NCBI GenBank assembly: GCA_035400705.1
Contig: DAOMZV010000005.1
Location: 1 to 37,831 of the forward strand
DNA length: 37,831 nt
Source of the DNA: GWC2-40-17 sp035400705
GTDB lineage: Bacteria > Patescibacteriota > Patescibacteriia > Magasanikbacterales > UBA10003
Direction: 5' to 3'
Shown here piece after piece: positions 14,924 through 21,897 of the stretch (position 1 is the first letter of the stretch; every line of letters begins with the position of its first letter). The notes beneath the pieces are model-generated. The model had not been told where the DNA came from, searched no databases, and saw only the letters and a program-made list of their open reading frames with translations. The translations under genes were made by a program, and so were the position numbers.

Positions 14924-15478
14924 ATGAACAACTTTGGAAAATTGGCTGGGATCGGTTTTTTGGTGATTTTCACCTTTGCTGTAATAGCTGGCATCTTGTG
15001 GGATAAACCAAAGGCGCCGGTTGTTGATTCAGGTACTTCGGTTCAGGCCGCCTTGTCTTCCGCCGGTTGGCCCATTTGGACAGAATACCAGGGCATTATG
15101 CCCGAGGGGACGAACGTTAGTATTTCCGAAGTCCGTTATCAGGACAACAGGCCATGGCTTCTGGTTCAGCTGGAAGAGCTGGATGGAGAAATCCTGTTAG
15201 GCCATGTTACCCTCCTTGAGGAAGGGGCCTTGAATTGGACTTTAGTGGAAATATTTGGCGGGGACGCTTATACCCCGACGCTGCCACCACAGACTGGGTG
15301 GGAGCTGATTCCCTCGCGGGCCGAAGAAAACGGCAGCGATGATGAAGAAGTTGAAGAACCTGTTTCGGTTCTGGCTTCTTCCTTGGAAAACGAGCAAATC
15401 CAGCTTTGGATCGCCGAGATGGAAACGGCTGTTAAGGCCATCTACAATCCGGCGCATTTGAAGCCGACTTTGAACTGA
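14924..15478 (+). CDS. Small membrane-anchored extracytoplasmic protein, unknown function
   Basis: 184 residues: one N-terminal membrane span (about 8-25), then a soluble acidic region with no domain I recognise. A block near residues 55-110 (WTEYQGIMPEGTNVSISEVR, WLLVQLEELDGEILLGHVTL) looks like a small beta-rich domain. An acidic linker (ENGSDDEEVEEP) and a short C-terminal helix follow. The start is fixed by GAGG 7 nt upstream. The gene is GC-rich (35 of 60 bases in 15061-15120). It is a single-gene unit with a near-consensus promoter, a two-hairpin leader and a terminator, matching the unit at 2001-1543. Confidence 0.75.
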   Translation: MNNFGKLAGIGFLVIFTFAVIAGILWDKPKAPVVDSGTSVQAALSSAGWPIWTEYQGIMPEGTNVSISEVRYQDNRPWLLVQLEELDGEILLGHVTLLEEGALNWTLVEIFGGDAYTPTLPPQTGWELIPSRAEENGSDDEEVEEPVSVLASSLENEQIQLWIAEMETAVKAIYNPAHLKPTLN

Positions 15479-15482
15479 TTTT

Positions 15483-15528
15483 AACCCCGTAATGAGTAGT
15501 TATAACAACTGCTGTTGCGGGGTTTTTT
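15483..15528 (+). terminator. Terminator of the 14924 gene
   Basis: Outer stem AACCCCG (15483-15489) with CGGGGTT (15518-15524), inner stem AGTAGTT/AACTGCT, then a T-run. Confidence 0.88.
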
Positions 15529-15532
15529 ATTC

Positions 15533-15572
15533 TTGTTTATCTTAAAAAAAATTGTTATGATAATTTTATACT
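15533..15572 (+). promoter_or_regulatory. Promoter of the LD-carboxypeptidase-like gene
   Basis: TTGTTT (15533-15538), 17-nt spacer, TATGAT (15556-15561). A second -10-like TATACT (15567-15572) ends 9 nt before the ATG. Either choice gives a very short leader. Confidence 0.55.
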
Positions 15573-15581
15573 TTTTACGAT

Positions 15582-16622
15582 ATGTCAAATTACTTAAATA
15601 AACCAGTTAGACTATCCTTTGGTGACACAATTGGTATTGTTAGTCCGTCTTCTAATTTAGCTGCCTTAGCTCCGCATCGAATTCGACAAGCAGTTGTTAA
15701 TTTGGAAAAAATGGGCTTTAAAGTGAAGTTAGGTAAGCACGTTTATGATAATTCCGGATATACTGCTGGTACTGCCCAAAATAGAGCAGAAGATCTAAAT
15801 CAGATGTTTGCCGACCCAGAAGTGAAGGCGATTATTTGTGCTATTGGAGGTTTTCACTCCAATCAAATTTTATCTTTTTTGGATTGGAATTTAATTAAAA
15901 AAAATCCCAAGATTTTTTTAGGGTTTTCTGATATCTCTGTTTTACATTTTGCCTTGCAGACAAAAACTAATCTGGTTACTTTCTATGGTCCGGCAGTAAT
16001 GACCCAATTTGGTGAATCTTTTGGAGTTGATCAATATACATTAGAATTTTGGCAAAAAGCTTTAATGCAAGCAGAACCAGTTGGTTTTATTAAACCTTCA
16101 GATAAATGGACTGATGAGTTTTTGAATTGGTTTAATCAGGAAGATATCAAAAGAAATAGATCTTATAAAACAAATAATGGTTGGTTATGGTTAAAAGAAG
16201 GACAGGTGGAAGGTGAAATTATGGGCGGCTGCCTTACTTCCATAATGCACTTGAGGGGCACCGATTTTTGGCCGGATTTTTCTGGTAAAATTTTATTTTG
16301 GGAAATTTCCGAAAGTTCCAGTAATCCCGCTGTTGGTGAGATGGTTGAAAAAATCGATTCTTATTTGACGGATTTAAAATTATCCGGAGTCTTGCAAAAA
16401 ATTAAGGGAATGATTGTCGGCCGTCCTAAAGGTTACACCGAAGAACAAAACAAAAAATTACAAGAAATCATTAAAGAACAGACTAAAGAATTTAATTATC
16501 CAATTTTATTTAATGTTGATATTGGACATACCGATCCCATTATTACAGTGCCACTCGGAGTAAGGATTAAATTAGATAGTGAAAAAAATGTTTTTTCTTT
16601 TGAAGAACCGGGGGTAATTTGA
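15582..16622 (+). CDS. S66-family LD-carboxypeptidase / MccF-like peptidase
   Basis: 346 residues, soluble, without a signal peptide. The N-terminal half has DTIGIVSPSSNLA, the conserved AIICAIGGFHSNQIL turn and GFSDIS, whose serine is the expected nucleophile. The C-terminal half has GGCLTSIM, FWEISESS and GHTDPIITVPLG, which supplies the histidine. These are the marks of peptidase family S66: LdcA, which trims the terminal D-Ala of murein tetrapeptides, and MccF, which gives microcin C self-immunity. The length and the long middle region are closer to MccF-like members, so a role in peptide or peptidyl-adenylate hydrolysis is possible. There is no Shine-Dalgarno sequence. Confidence 0.88.
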   Translation: MSNYLNKPVRLSFGDTIGIVSPSSNLAALAPHRIRQAVVNLEKMGFKVKLGKHVYDNSGYTAGTAQNRAEDLNQMFADPEVKAIICAIGGFHSNQILSFLDWNLIKKNPKIFLGFSDISVLHFALQTKTNLVTFYGPAVMTQFGESFGVDQYTLEFWQKALMQAEPVGFIKPSDKWTDEFLNWFNQEDIKRNRSYKTNNGWLWLKEGQVEGEIMGGCLTSIMHLRGTDFWPDFSGKILFWEISESSSNPAVGEMVEKIDSYLTDLKLSGVLQKIKGMIVGRPKGYTEEQNKKLQEIIKEQTKEFNYPILFNVDIGHTDPIITVPLGVRIKLDSEKNVFSFEEPGVI

Positions 16623-16630
16623 GATAAATA

Positions 16631-16660
16631 AAAAAGGGGACGACGTTAGTCGTCCCCTTT
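16631..16660 (-). terminator. Terminator of the asnS-aspS operon
   Basis: AAAGGGGACGAC (16633-16644), loop GTTA, GTCGTCCCCTTT (16649-16660). On the minus strand it is followed by a T-run. It can also act weakly on the plus strand after the convergent gene. Confidence 0.88.
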
Positions 16661-16668
16661 GTGTTAGG

Positions 16669-17991
16669 TTATGGTGTTAAACGGTTAGGCCCGCGGTAAA
16701 GATAGGTTACTTCTCGCACATTTTTGATATTGAGAAGAATCATCAAAAGCCGTGTCAGTCCCAAGCCAAAGCCACCATGAGGCGGCATGCCATAATGGAA
16801 AAAGTCCAGGTAGAATTTAATAGACTCGGGGTTGAGTCCTTTTTCTTTAGCCTGTTTTTCCAATTTTTCGTAACGATGTTCACGCATTGCGCCAGTGGTA
16901 ATTTCCAAGCCTTTCCACAAAAGGTCAAAACTTTTGGTTAGAGTCGGGTTGTCTTCATGGCGCATGTGATAAAAGGGGCGAACAGAAATCGGATAATCGG
17001 TTACAAAAACAAATTCGTGCCCGTATTTATCCTTTATATAATCAGTAATCTTTTTTTCACCTTCTGGATCAAGATCCCCGTTGTATTCTTTGGGGATTTG
17101 GTGATTTTTTTCCGCCAAAATTGTATAGGCTTCAGTCATGGTCAGTTTAGGGAAGGGAATGGTCGGGACAGCAATTTCCACCCCAAACACTTGAAGGATT
17201 TCTTCTCCCAATTTTTCTTTGACTGCTGTTAAGCAGTGTTTAAGGAGAAGCTCCTCCATTTCCATAACTTGCAGATGTGAATTTACCGGAGAAAATTCCA
17301 CATCGATACTGGTGAACTCCGTGTCGTGTCTTGAAGTGAATGAGGGGTTGGCACGGAATACTGGTCCGATTTCAAAAATTCTTTCGAAACCGGCTGCCAT
17401 TGCCATTTGTTTGTAGAACTGGGGTGACTGAGCAAGATAAGCCTTGCCTTCAAAATATTTAACTTCAAAGAGTTCAGCGCCGGATTCGCTGGCACTGCCC
17501 ATAAGTTTGGGTGAGTGAATTTCAATAAAATTCCTCTCTGCCCAGAATTCGCGCATCGCTTGTTCCAGAACAGTTTGAATTTTGAAAATCAGAAAGTTTT
17601 GGGGATGACGCAGATCCAAAAATCTCCAGTCCAGCCTTTCTTTGAGTTGAGCTGAAGGCTGCAGAGGTAATGGGGTTTCAGCCAAACTCAAAATTTCAAT
17701 TTCCTCTGGAATAATTTCTATCCCCCCCAACTTAACTTGGGGATTAAAATTTTTCCGGCCTACCACTCGGATAAAAGATTCTGGCGTTATTTTGGCAATC
17801 AGTTCTCCTAAGGTTCTCGCCGAATCATTTTCTAGAGGGTTGGTGATTTGGATTTTCCCAGTGGTATCACGCAGAACCAGAAATTGCACATTTTTAAGAA
17901 GACGAATCCGGTCAATCCAACCGTAAAGCTCTACATCAGACAAGTCCGGTTGGTTAGATGATTTCAGAACGTCATCGATTTTTAGTTTCAT
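16669..17991 (-). CDS. aspS: Aspartyl-tRNA synthetase, short archaeal-type
   Basis: 440 residues. An N-terminal OB-fold anticodon-binding domain (VELYGWIDRIRLL...FLVLRDTTG) is followed by the class IIb catalytic core. The core has GSASESGAELFEVKYF, QSPQFYKQMAMAAGF, motif 2 FEIGPVFRANPSFTSRH and motif 3 GGFGLGLTRLL. It lacks the GAD insertion of ordinary bacterial AspRS (~590 residues), so it is of the archaeal/AspRS2 type. Because AsnRS is encoded just upstream, this enzyme may be discriminating; sequence alone does not settle it. The Shine-Dalgarno sequence AAGGAG overlaps the asnS stop (11-nt gap), which indicates translational coupling. It is a little richer in GC than its neighbours. Confidence 0.9.
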   Translation of the reverse strand: MKLKIDDVLKSSNQPDLSDVELYGWIDRIRLLKNVQFLVLRDTTGKIQITNPLENDSARTLGELIAKITPESFIRVVGRKNFNPQVKLGGIEIIPEEIEILSLAETPLPLQPSAQLKERLDWRFLDLRHPQNFLIFKIQTVLEQAMREFWAERNFIEIHSPKLMGSASESGAELFEVKYFEGKAYLAQSPQFYKQMAMAAGFERIFEIGPVFRANPSFTSRHDTEFTSIDVEFSPVNSHLQVMEMEELLLKHCLTAVKEKLGEEILQVFGVEIAVPTIPFPKLTMTEAYTILAEKNHQIPKEYNGDLDPEGEKKITDYIKDKYGHEFVFVTDYPISVRPFYHMRHEDNPTLTKSFDLLWKGLEITTGAMREHRYEKLEKQAKEKGLNPESIKFYLDFFHYGMPPHGGFGLGLTRLLMILLNIKNVREVTYLYRGPNRLTP

Positions 17992-18002
17992 GGTTTTTCT
18001 CC

Positions 18003-19322
18003 TTAGGGCATAATGTGTCGGCGGACAACTCGAGGGAAGGGAATAGCATCACGCACGTGCGGGATGTTCAACAGCCAACGAATTAAACGTTCCAGTCCCA
18101 TACCAAAAGCAATATGAGGCACACAGCCAGCCTGGTGGACGTCTTTGATGAATTGATAGTTCGGATTATCAAAGAGTCCTTTTTCTTTCATTCTTCCTTC
18201 TAACATTTTAGAATCAAAGATTTTTTCTGCTACACCCAGAAGCTCTCCATAGCCATTACTGGCAATTAAATCTGCTACCATTGTTACTCGTGAATCTTCT
18301 GGATTGATGACATAAGGAAAAGGTTCAACGCTTCTTGGAACATCAGTTATCCAAAATGGTCCGGAAAAAAGCGTGGACAAGGCTTCCTCTTCTGCCGTGC
18401 TAAGGCTTTCACCAAATTTTGCGTCGTTAAAAGAATTAGCTTTAAGCCATTCTATAGCTTTTTCATACGACAACCGCGGGTAAGGCGCTTTAAGACCATC
18501 TGTACAGAAATCTATTTCCAGTATTTCAAAAATATCTTGGCATCTTTTTTGACATTCAGTTGTCACAAACTGCAAAAGATTTTCTACTATACTGATGATA
18601 TCCTCACGATTACCCCAAGCTAGTTCTGCTTTTATATGCCAATACTCCATCAGGTGCCTTTTACTGCGGGATTCCTCCCCTCGGAAACTCGGTCCCATGT
18701 TGTAAATTCGTTCAAAGGCATGGACTGCGGCCTCCAAGTAAAATCCGGCGCATTGAGACAGATAAACTTGTTCACCATGGACATTAATTGGCATAGCGAT
18801 ATTTCCAGGATAAAGTGGTACTGGAGTAAGAATTGGAGCATCAAACTCCAAAAATTCATTAAGTTCAAACCATTCCCTAATAATAGCCATCACTTGGCTG
18901 CGAAACCGCAAAATAGCCATTATTTTAGGATTGCGTAAATAAAGATGTCGATAATCAAGAAGTTGGGCTGAGATTTTAGGATCGAAAATGTCAAAGTCGC
19001 TTCTAGGTCGAGGAGAAATTTGTAGAGTAGCCTCGGTTATGACTTGAATTTTTTTTACCAAAATTTCGTTTTGCCCACGCGGGTTGGTCTGGAAAAGACC
19101 CTCAATTTCTACCGCTGATTCTAAGGGTATCCGCAACGCATCCCCAAAATTTTTTTCTCCAATCGTATCCTTTTCAATCACTAATTGGATAGAGCCGGTG
19201 GAATCTTGCAGGTCGATAAAAAGAAGCTTTCCGAAATGTCTTTTTTGGGCTATCCAACCAGGCATAATTACCGAAGAGTTTTGAGGTAAACCACTCAAAT
19301 TTTTGATGAATAGCTTTTTCAC
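18003..19322 (-). CDS. asnS: Asparaginyl-tRNA synthetase
   Basis: 440 residues from the GTG at 19320-19322. The frame is open 10 codons further to a TTG, but AAGGAGG stands 6 nt before the GTG, and the extra codons would include the ribosome-binding site itself. The layout is OB-fold (PGWIAQKRHFGKLLFIDLQD) plus a class IIb core with VYLSQCAGFYLEAAVHAFER, motif 2 MGPSFRGEESRSKRH and motif 3 FGMGLERLIRWL...RDAIPFPR, the last typical of AsnRS. It charges tRNA-Asn directly. It is first in an operon with aspS. The leader carries a boxA-like TCTTTGACA. Confidence 0.87.
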   Translation of the reverse strand: MKKLFIKNLSGLPQNSSVIMPGWIAQKRHFGKLLFIDLQDSTGSIQLVIEKDTIGEKNFGDALRIPLESAVEIEGLFQTNPRGQNEILVKKIQVITEATLQISPRPRSDFDIFDPKISAQLLDYRHLYLRNPKIMAILRFRSQVMAIIREWFELNEFLEFDAPILTPVPLYPGNIAMPINVHGEQVYLSQCAGFYLEAAVHAFERIYNMGPSFRGEESRSKRHLMEYWHIKAELAWGNREDIISIVENLLQFVTTECQKRCQDIFEILEIDFCTDGLKAPYPRLSYEKAIEWLKANSFNDAKFGESLSTAEEEALSTLFSGPFWITDVPRSVEPFPYVINPEDSRVTMVADLIASNGYGELLGVAEKIFDSKMLEGRMKEKGLFDNPNYQFIKDVHQAGCVPHIAFGMGLERLIRWLLNIPHVRDAIPFPRVVRRHIMP

Positions 19323-19346
19323 TGTAGCCCTCCTTAAGGTGTAAAT

Positions 19347-19403
19347 TGTCAAAGATAAAATAGGTTCTACCGCAATTTAATAACTAAATTTGATCTTTGT
19401 CAA
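19347..19403 (-). promoter_or_regulatory. asnS-aspS promoter and boxA-like site
   Basis: Minus strand: TTGACA (19398-19403), 17-nt spacer, TTAAAT (19375-19380; 4 of 6 to consensus). ATCTTTGACA starts at 19356, 19 nt after the -10 box. The TTGACA inside this element has no -10 partner, so it is not a second promoter. Confidence 0.6.
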
Positions 19404-19421
19404 TATCAGTGTTTTTTTATC

Positions 19422-19453
19422 TTGAAAAAAAACTTTCATTTTGATAGTATAAA
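19422..19453 (+). promoter_or_regulatory. Promoter of the tRNA-Ile region
   Basis: TTGAAA (19422-19427), 17-nt spacer, TAGTAT (19445-19450), overlapping TATAAA (19448-19453). It precedes the broken tRNA copy. A second -10-like TAGTATAAG lies between the copy and the intact tRNA. Confidence 0.5.
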
Positions 19454-19496
19454 GACAGCCATTTAAAAAAAATAAATTAAGAATAAATTAAAAAAG

Positions 19497-19532
19497 GGGC
19501 CTGTAGCTCAGTTGGTTAGAGCACGGCTCTTA
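19497..19532 (+). pseudogene. Partial tRNA-Ile copy (5' half only)
   Basis: 35 of 36 bases are identical to the first 36 bases of the intact tRNA-Ile that starts 65 bp downstream. The copy runs from the acceptor strand through the D-arm into the anticodon loop and then breaks off. There is no 3' half. It looks like the remnant of a tandem duplication or a recombination junction. Confidence 0.85.
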
Positions 19533-19561
19533 ATAATTTTTAGTATAAGATAGATAAAAAC

Positions 19562-19635
19562 GGGCCTGTAGCTCAGTTGGTTAGAGCACAGCTCTTATAA
19601 AGCTGGGGTCGATGGTTCGAATCCATCCAGGCCCA
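19562..19635 (+). tRNA. tRNA-Ile (anticodon UAU)
   Basis: A complete class I tRNA: acceptor GGGCCTG/CAGGCCC, D-arm GCTCAGTTGGTTAGAGC, anticodon stem CAGCT/AGCTG, loop CTTATAA, T-arm GATGG TTCGAAT CCATC. The body is that of an ordinary bacterial tRNA-Ile(GAU), whose loop would read CTGATAA. Position 34 is T, giving anticodon TAT, which reads AUA directly. The 3' CCA is not encoded (discriminator A followed by TTTTT). It is 34 nt upstream of the DUF475 gene. Confidence 0.93.
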
Positions 19636-19669
19636 TTTTTATCTGAACTATACGAACCAGTTTAAAATT

Positions 19670-20605
19670 ATGAATATCTCAGAAATAATTTTAATTGTAC
19701 TCGGGTTGTCTCTTTTTGAGGTTATTTCTAGCATTGATAATGCTGTAGTTAATGCCGATGTTTTGTCAACCATGTCTAAACGGGCGCGTCGCTGGTTTCT
19801 TTTGTATGGTATTATCATTGCTGTTTTTGTGGTGCGCGGTTTGATGCCCTTACTCATTGTCTATTTTTCTAGCCCAGGGTTGAATTTAATAGAAGCCTTT
19901 TCGGCAACTTTCAGTTCTGATCCCTCGGTTATGGCGATAATTAAAAAACAAACACCCATCTTATTAGCCGGAGGTGGTATGTATTTGGTTTACTTATTTT
20001 TTTACTGGCTGTTTATTGAAACTAAGGAGTACGCTTTTTTTATAGAGAAGTTTATTTATCATAAATTATCTTTTTGGTTTTATGCTGCTGCCTCCATTAT
20101 TTTATTGTTGGTGGTTTGGGCAACTATTAAAATTAACCCATTAATATCTTTTGGCGCGGTTGTTGGATCCACGGCCTTTTTTATCACCAACGGTTTTAAA
20201 AAGAATGCGGAAGAAAAAGAAAAAGAATTAACGGCGGGGAACATGTCTGATATTAGTAAGATTCTTTATTTGGAAGTTATTGATACAACTTTTTCTATTG
20301 ATGGAGTATTAGGCGCCTTTGCTTTTACCGTGTCCATTCCTTTAATTTTATTGGGCAATGGTTTAGGAGCCTTAATTGTTCGTTATTTTACCATTCACGG
20401 AATTAAAACAGTTAAAAAATATCGTTATTTAAAAAATGGTGCCATGTATTCTATTGGTGTTTTGGGTTTTATTATGATTGCGGAGAGTTTACAGGCACAT
20501 ATTCCGAGTTGGGTTTCCCCCATAATCACTTTTGTAGTTGTGGGAGTATTTTTATGGCTGTCTAAAAAAGAATTGGAAGTGAAAAAAAAATTAGTGAGTA
20601 ATTAG
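19670..20605 (+). CDS. DUF475 / TerC-like integral membrane protein
   Basis: 311 residues with about eight predicted membrane spans. The family marks are LSLFEVISSIDNAVVNADVL near the N-terminus and YLEVIDTTFSIDGVLGAFAF in the second half. These two repeated acidic-Asp blocks are shared with TerC/YkoY proteins, several of which are linked to manganese export. Metal-ion transport is therefore plausible but not shown. It begins 34 nt after tRNA-Ile and may be read from the same transcript. No Shine-Dalgarno sequence. Confidence 0.85.
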   Translation: MNISEIILIVLGLSLFEVISSIDNAVVNADVLSTMSKRARRWFLLYGIIIAVFVVRGLMPLLIVYFSSPGLNLIEAFSATFSSDPSVMAIIKKQTPILLAGGGMYLVYLFFYWLFIETKEYAFFIEKFIYHKLSFWFYAAASIILLLVVWATIKINPLISFGAVVGSTAFFITNGFKKNAEEKEKELTAGNMSDISKILYLEVIDTTFSIDGVLGAFAFTVSIPLILLGNGLGALIVRYFTIHGIKTVKKYRYLKNGAMYSIGVLGFIMIAESLQAHIPSWVSPIITFVVVGVFLWLSKKELEVKKKLVSN

Positions 20606-20606
20606 C

Positions 20607-20643
20607 AAAGATAAAAGCCGGATAGTATCCGGCTTTTATCTTT
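20607..20643. terminator. Bidirectional terminator
   Basis: A 17-bp stem (20607-20623 with 20627-20643) with core GCCGGAT/ATCCGGC. It serves DUF475 (plus) and the DHH-like gene (minus), whose stop codon lies in it. Confidence 0.88.
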
Positions 20644-21769
20644 TATCTAAACTATTTTTAATTATCTCAATTATTTTTTGTTCCGCTTCCAGAAGATTTA
20701 TTTTGTCTAATTTTATTTTAATTTTATTTTTTATGCCCTCGGGATTAAATTCTTTTAAAGCACTTTTAAGATCAAAATTTAATTGATTGGCAATAATTAT
20801 TTCAATCCCAACCTCTGTTTCATAAAAAATACTAATAATTTTAGCTTCGGGAGCATTAGAAATTAGTTCATCAATAATGCCGCTTAATTCTAAAGAAGAT
20901 GCTCCTGTGTCTATAAAGTCATTTTTAGTTAAGGCAGTCCAAACTAAACTATTTTTGCTATCATTTTTTAGATTAGCTAAAGCCTTGCCCCAAAGTTTTA
21001 AAGTGGGTAGAGTGCGGCGACGATAAAGATGTTGAATTATTTTTTCTCGATCGGCTCCAAGATTAACCAACTGGCTGGCATTTTGTAAGGTTCGGCTATT
21101 AATATTAGCGGTGCGGAAACTTTGAGTTTTAACAATTAAGCCAGTTAAAAGTAAAGTGGCAATTTCTAAATCAATTAAATCAGGCCAAGTTTTTTGCAAT
21201 AACTCAAAAATGATTTCTGTGTTGGCCAAGGCAGAAATATCAATCCAGTTGAGCGACCCAAAATTTTCATTAGCTGGTTCATGATCAAAATTAATCAGAG
21301 GAACTTTGGCAAAAAGAGAAGTGTTATTGTGGTAAAGAGAACCTAAGCTTGGCAAGTCGGAACAGCCGACAGTAATAATTAAATCAAACTTTAAATTTGT
21401 AGCTGCGGTTTTGATATTTTCATGAGTGATGGCGCCAGTTTTAGGAGTAATATAAATAAACAAATTGTCTTGTTTAACATCGTAGCTCAAAGAAGCTAGT
21501 TTGTTTTTGGTTAAATCAATTTTGATGATAAATTTTTGTAACGGAGAAAGTTCCGAGCGAATATCCTTAAAATTAGGTAAAAACTCAAAAAGATGAGATG
21601 GGGCAGCTTCGGGACTAATTATTTCTACATCCTTATTTAATTTATTAAGGATATTTTTTAAGGCTAGACCGGCTGCTAAGTCATCACCCGAGTCAGCGCG
21701 AAAAACCACCAAAATGTGGTGGCTGCGGTTTATTGCTTCCATTATTTGTTGTTCCTTGTTTAAGGCCAT
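20636..21769 (-). CDS. DHH-family protein with degenerate active site
   Basis: 377 residues with the outline of an NrnA-like DHH-DHHA1 phosphoesterase. The metal-binding motifs are changed. Motif I is FRADSGDD (residues 23-30) instead of HxxPDGDA. The second site is VGCSD (134-138), where the family has an aspartate before the C. The name motif is DHE (162-164) instead of DHH. The later TGxxTDT is TGLIVKT (209-215), with Lys in place of Asp. The scaffold (NFDHEPANENFGSLNWID, FRTANINSRTL) is otherwise kept. It may bind a nucleotide or RNA without cleaving it. It has its own promoter with a short leader, divergent from valS. Confidence 0.8.
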   Translation of the reverse strand: MALNKEQQIMEAINRSHHILVVFRADSGDDLAAGLALKNILNKLNKDVEIISPEAAPSHLFEFLPNFKDIRSELSPLQKFIIKIDLTKNKLASLSYDVKQDNLFIYITPKTGAITHENIKTAATNLKFDLIITVGCSDLPSLGSLYHNNTSLFAKVPLINFDHEPANENFGSLNWIDISALANTEIIFELLQKTWPDLIDLEIATLLLTGLIVKTQSFRTANINSRTLQNASQLVNLGADREKIIQHLYRRRTLPTLKLWGKALANLKNDSKNSLVWTALTKNDFIDTGASSLELSGIIDELISNAPEAKIISIFYETEVGIEIIIANQLNFDLKSALKEFNPEGIKNKIKIKLDKINLLEAEQKIIEIIKNSLDKR

Positions 21770-21787
21770 AATTTAATAGAATAGGTT

Positions 21788-21816
21788 ATATTATAATAGA
21801 GAAGGTAAATTGTCAA
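21788..21816 (-). promoter_or_regulatory. Promoter of the DHH-like gene
   Basis: Minus strand: TTGACA (21811-21816), then TATAAT (21790-21795, spacer 15) or TAATAT (21788-21793, spacer 17). The leader is about 12 nt, with no Shine-Dalgarno sequence. I could not identify a convincing valS promoter in the rest of this gap. Confidence 0.65.
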
Positions 21817-21897
21817 ATGGGGGGAGAGTCTTTTTGGCTGAGTTGCTTTATCTACCAATTTAAGTTAAAATTAAACATTATAAGTTAAATTAGTTTT

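Noticed and set aside
19323..19352. TTG start at 19352 for asnS
   Set aside because: It would place AAGGAGG and the boxA-like element inside the coding region; the GTG at 19322 has ideal spacing.
19347..19352. TTGACA in the asnS leader as a second promoter
   Set aside because: No -10-like hexamer stands 16-18 nt downstream, where the ribosome-binding site and start codon already lie; it is part of the boxA-like element.
19497..19635. Intron-containing tRNA (5' exon, intron, then 3' exon)
   Set aside because: The downstream tRNA is complete by itself and repeats the 5' half, so duplication explains the locus without an intron; the gap is also too short for a group I intron.
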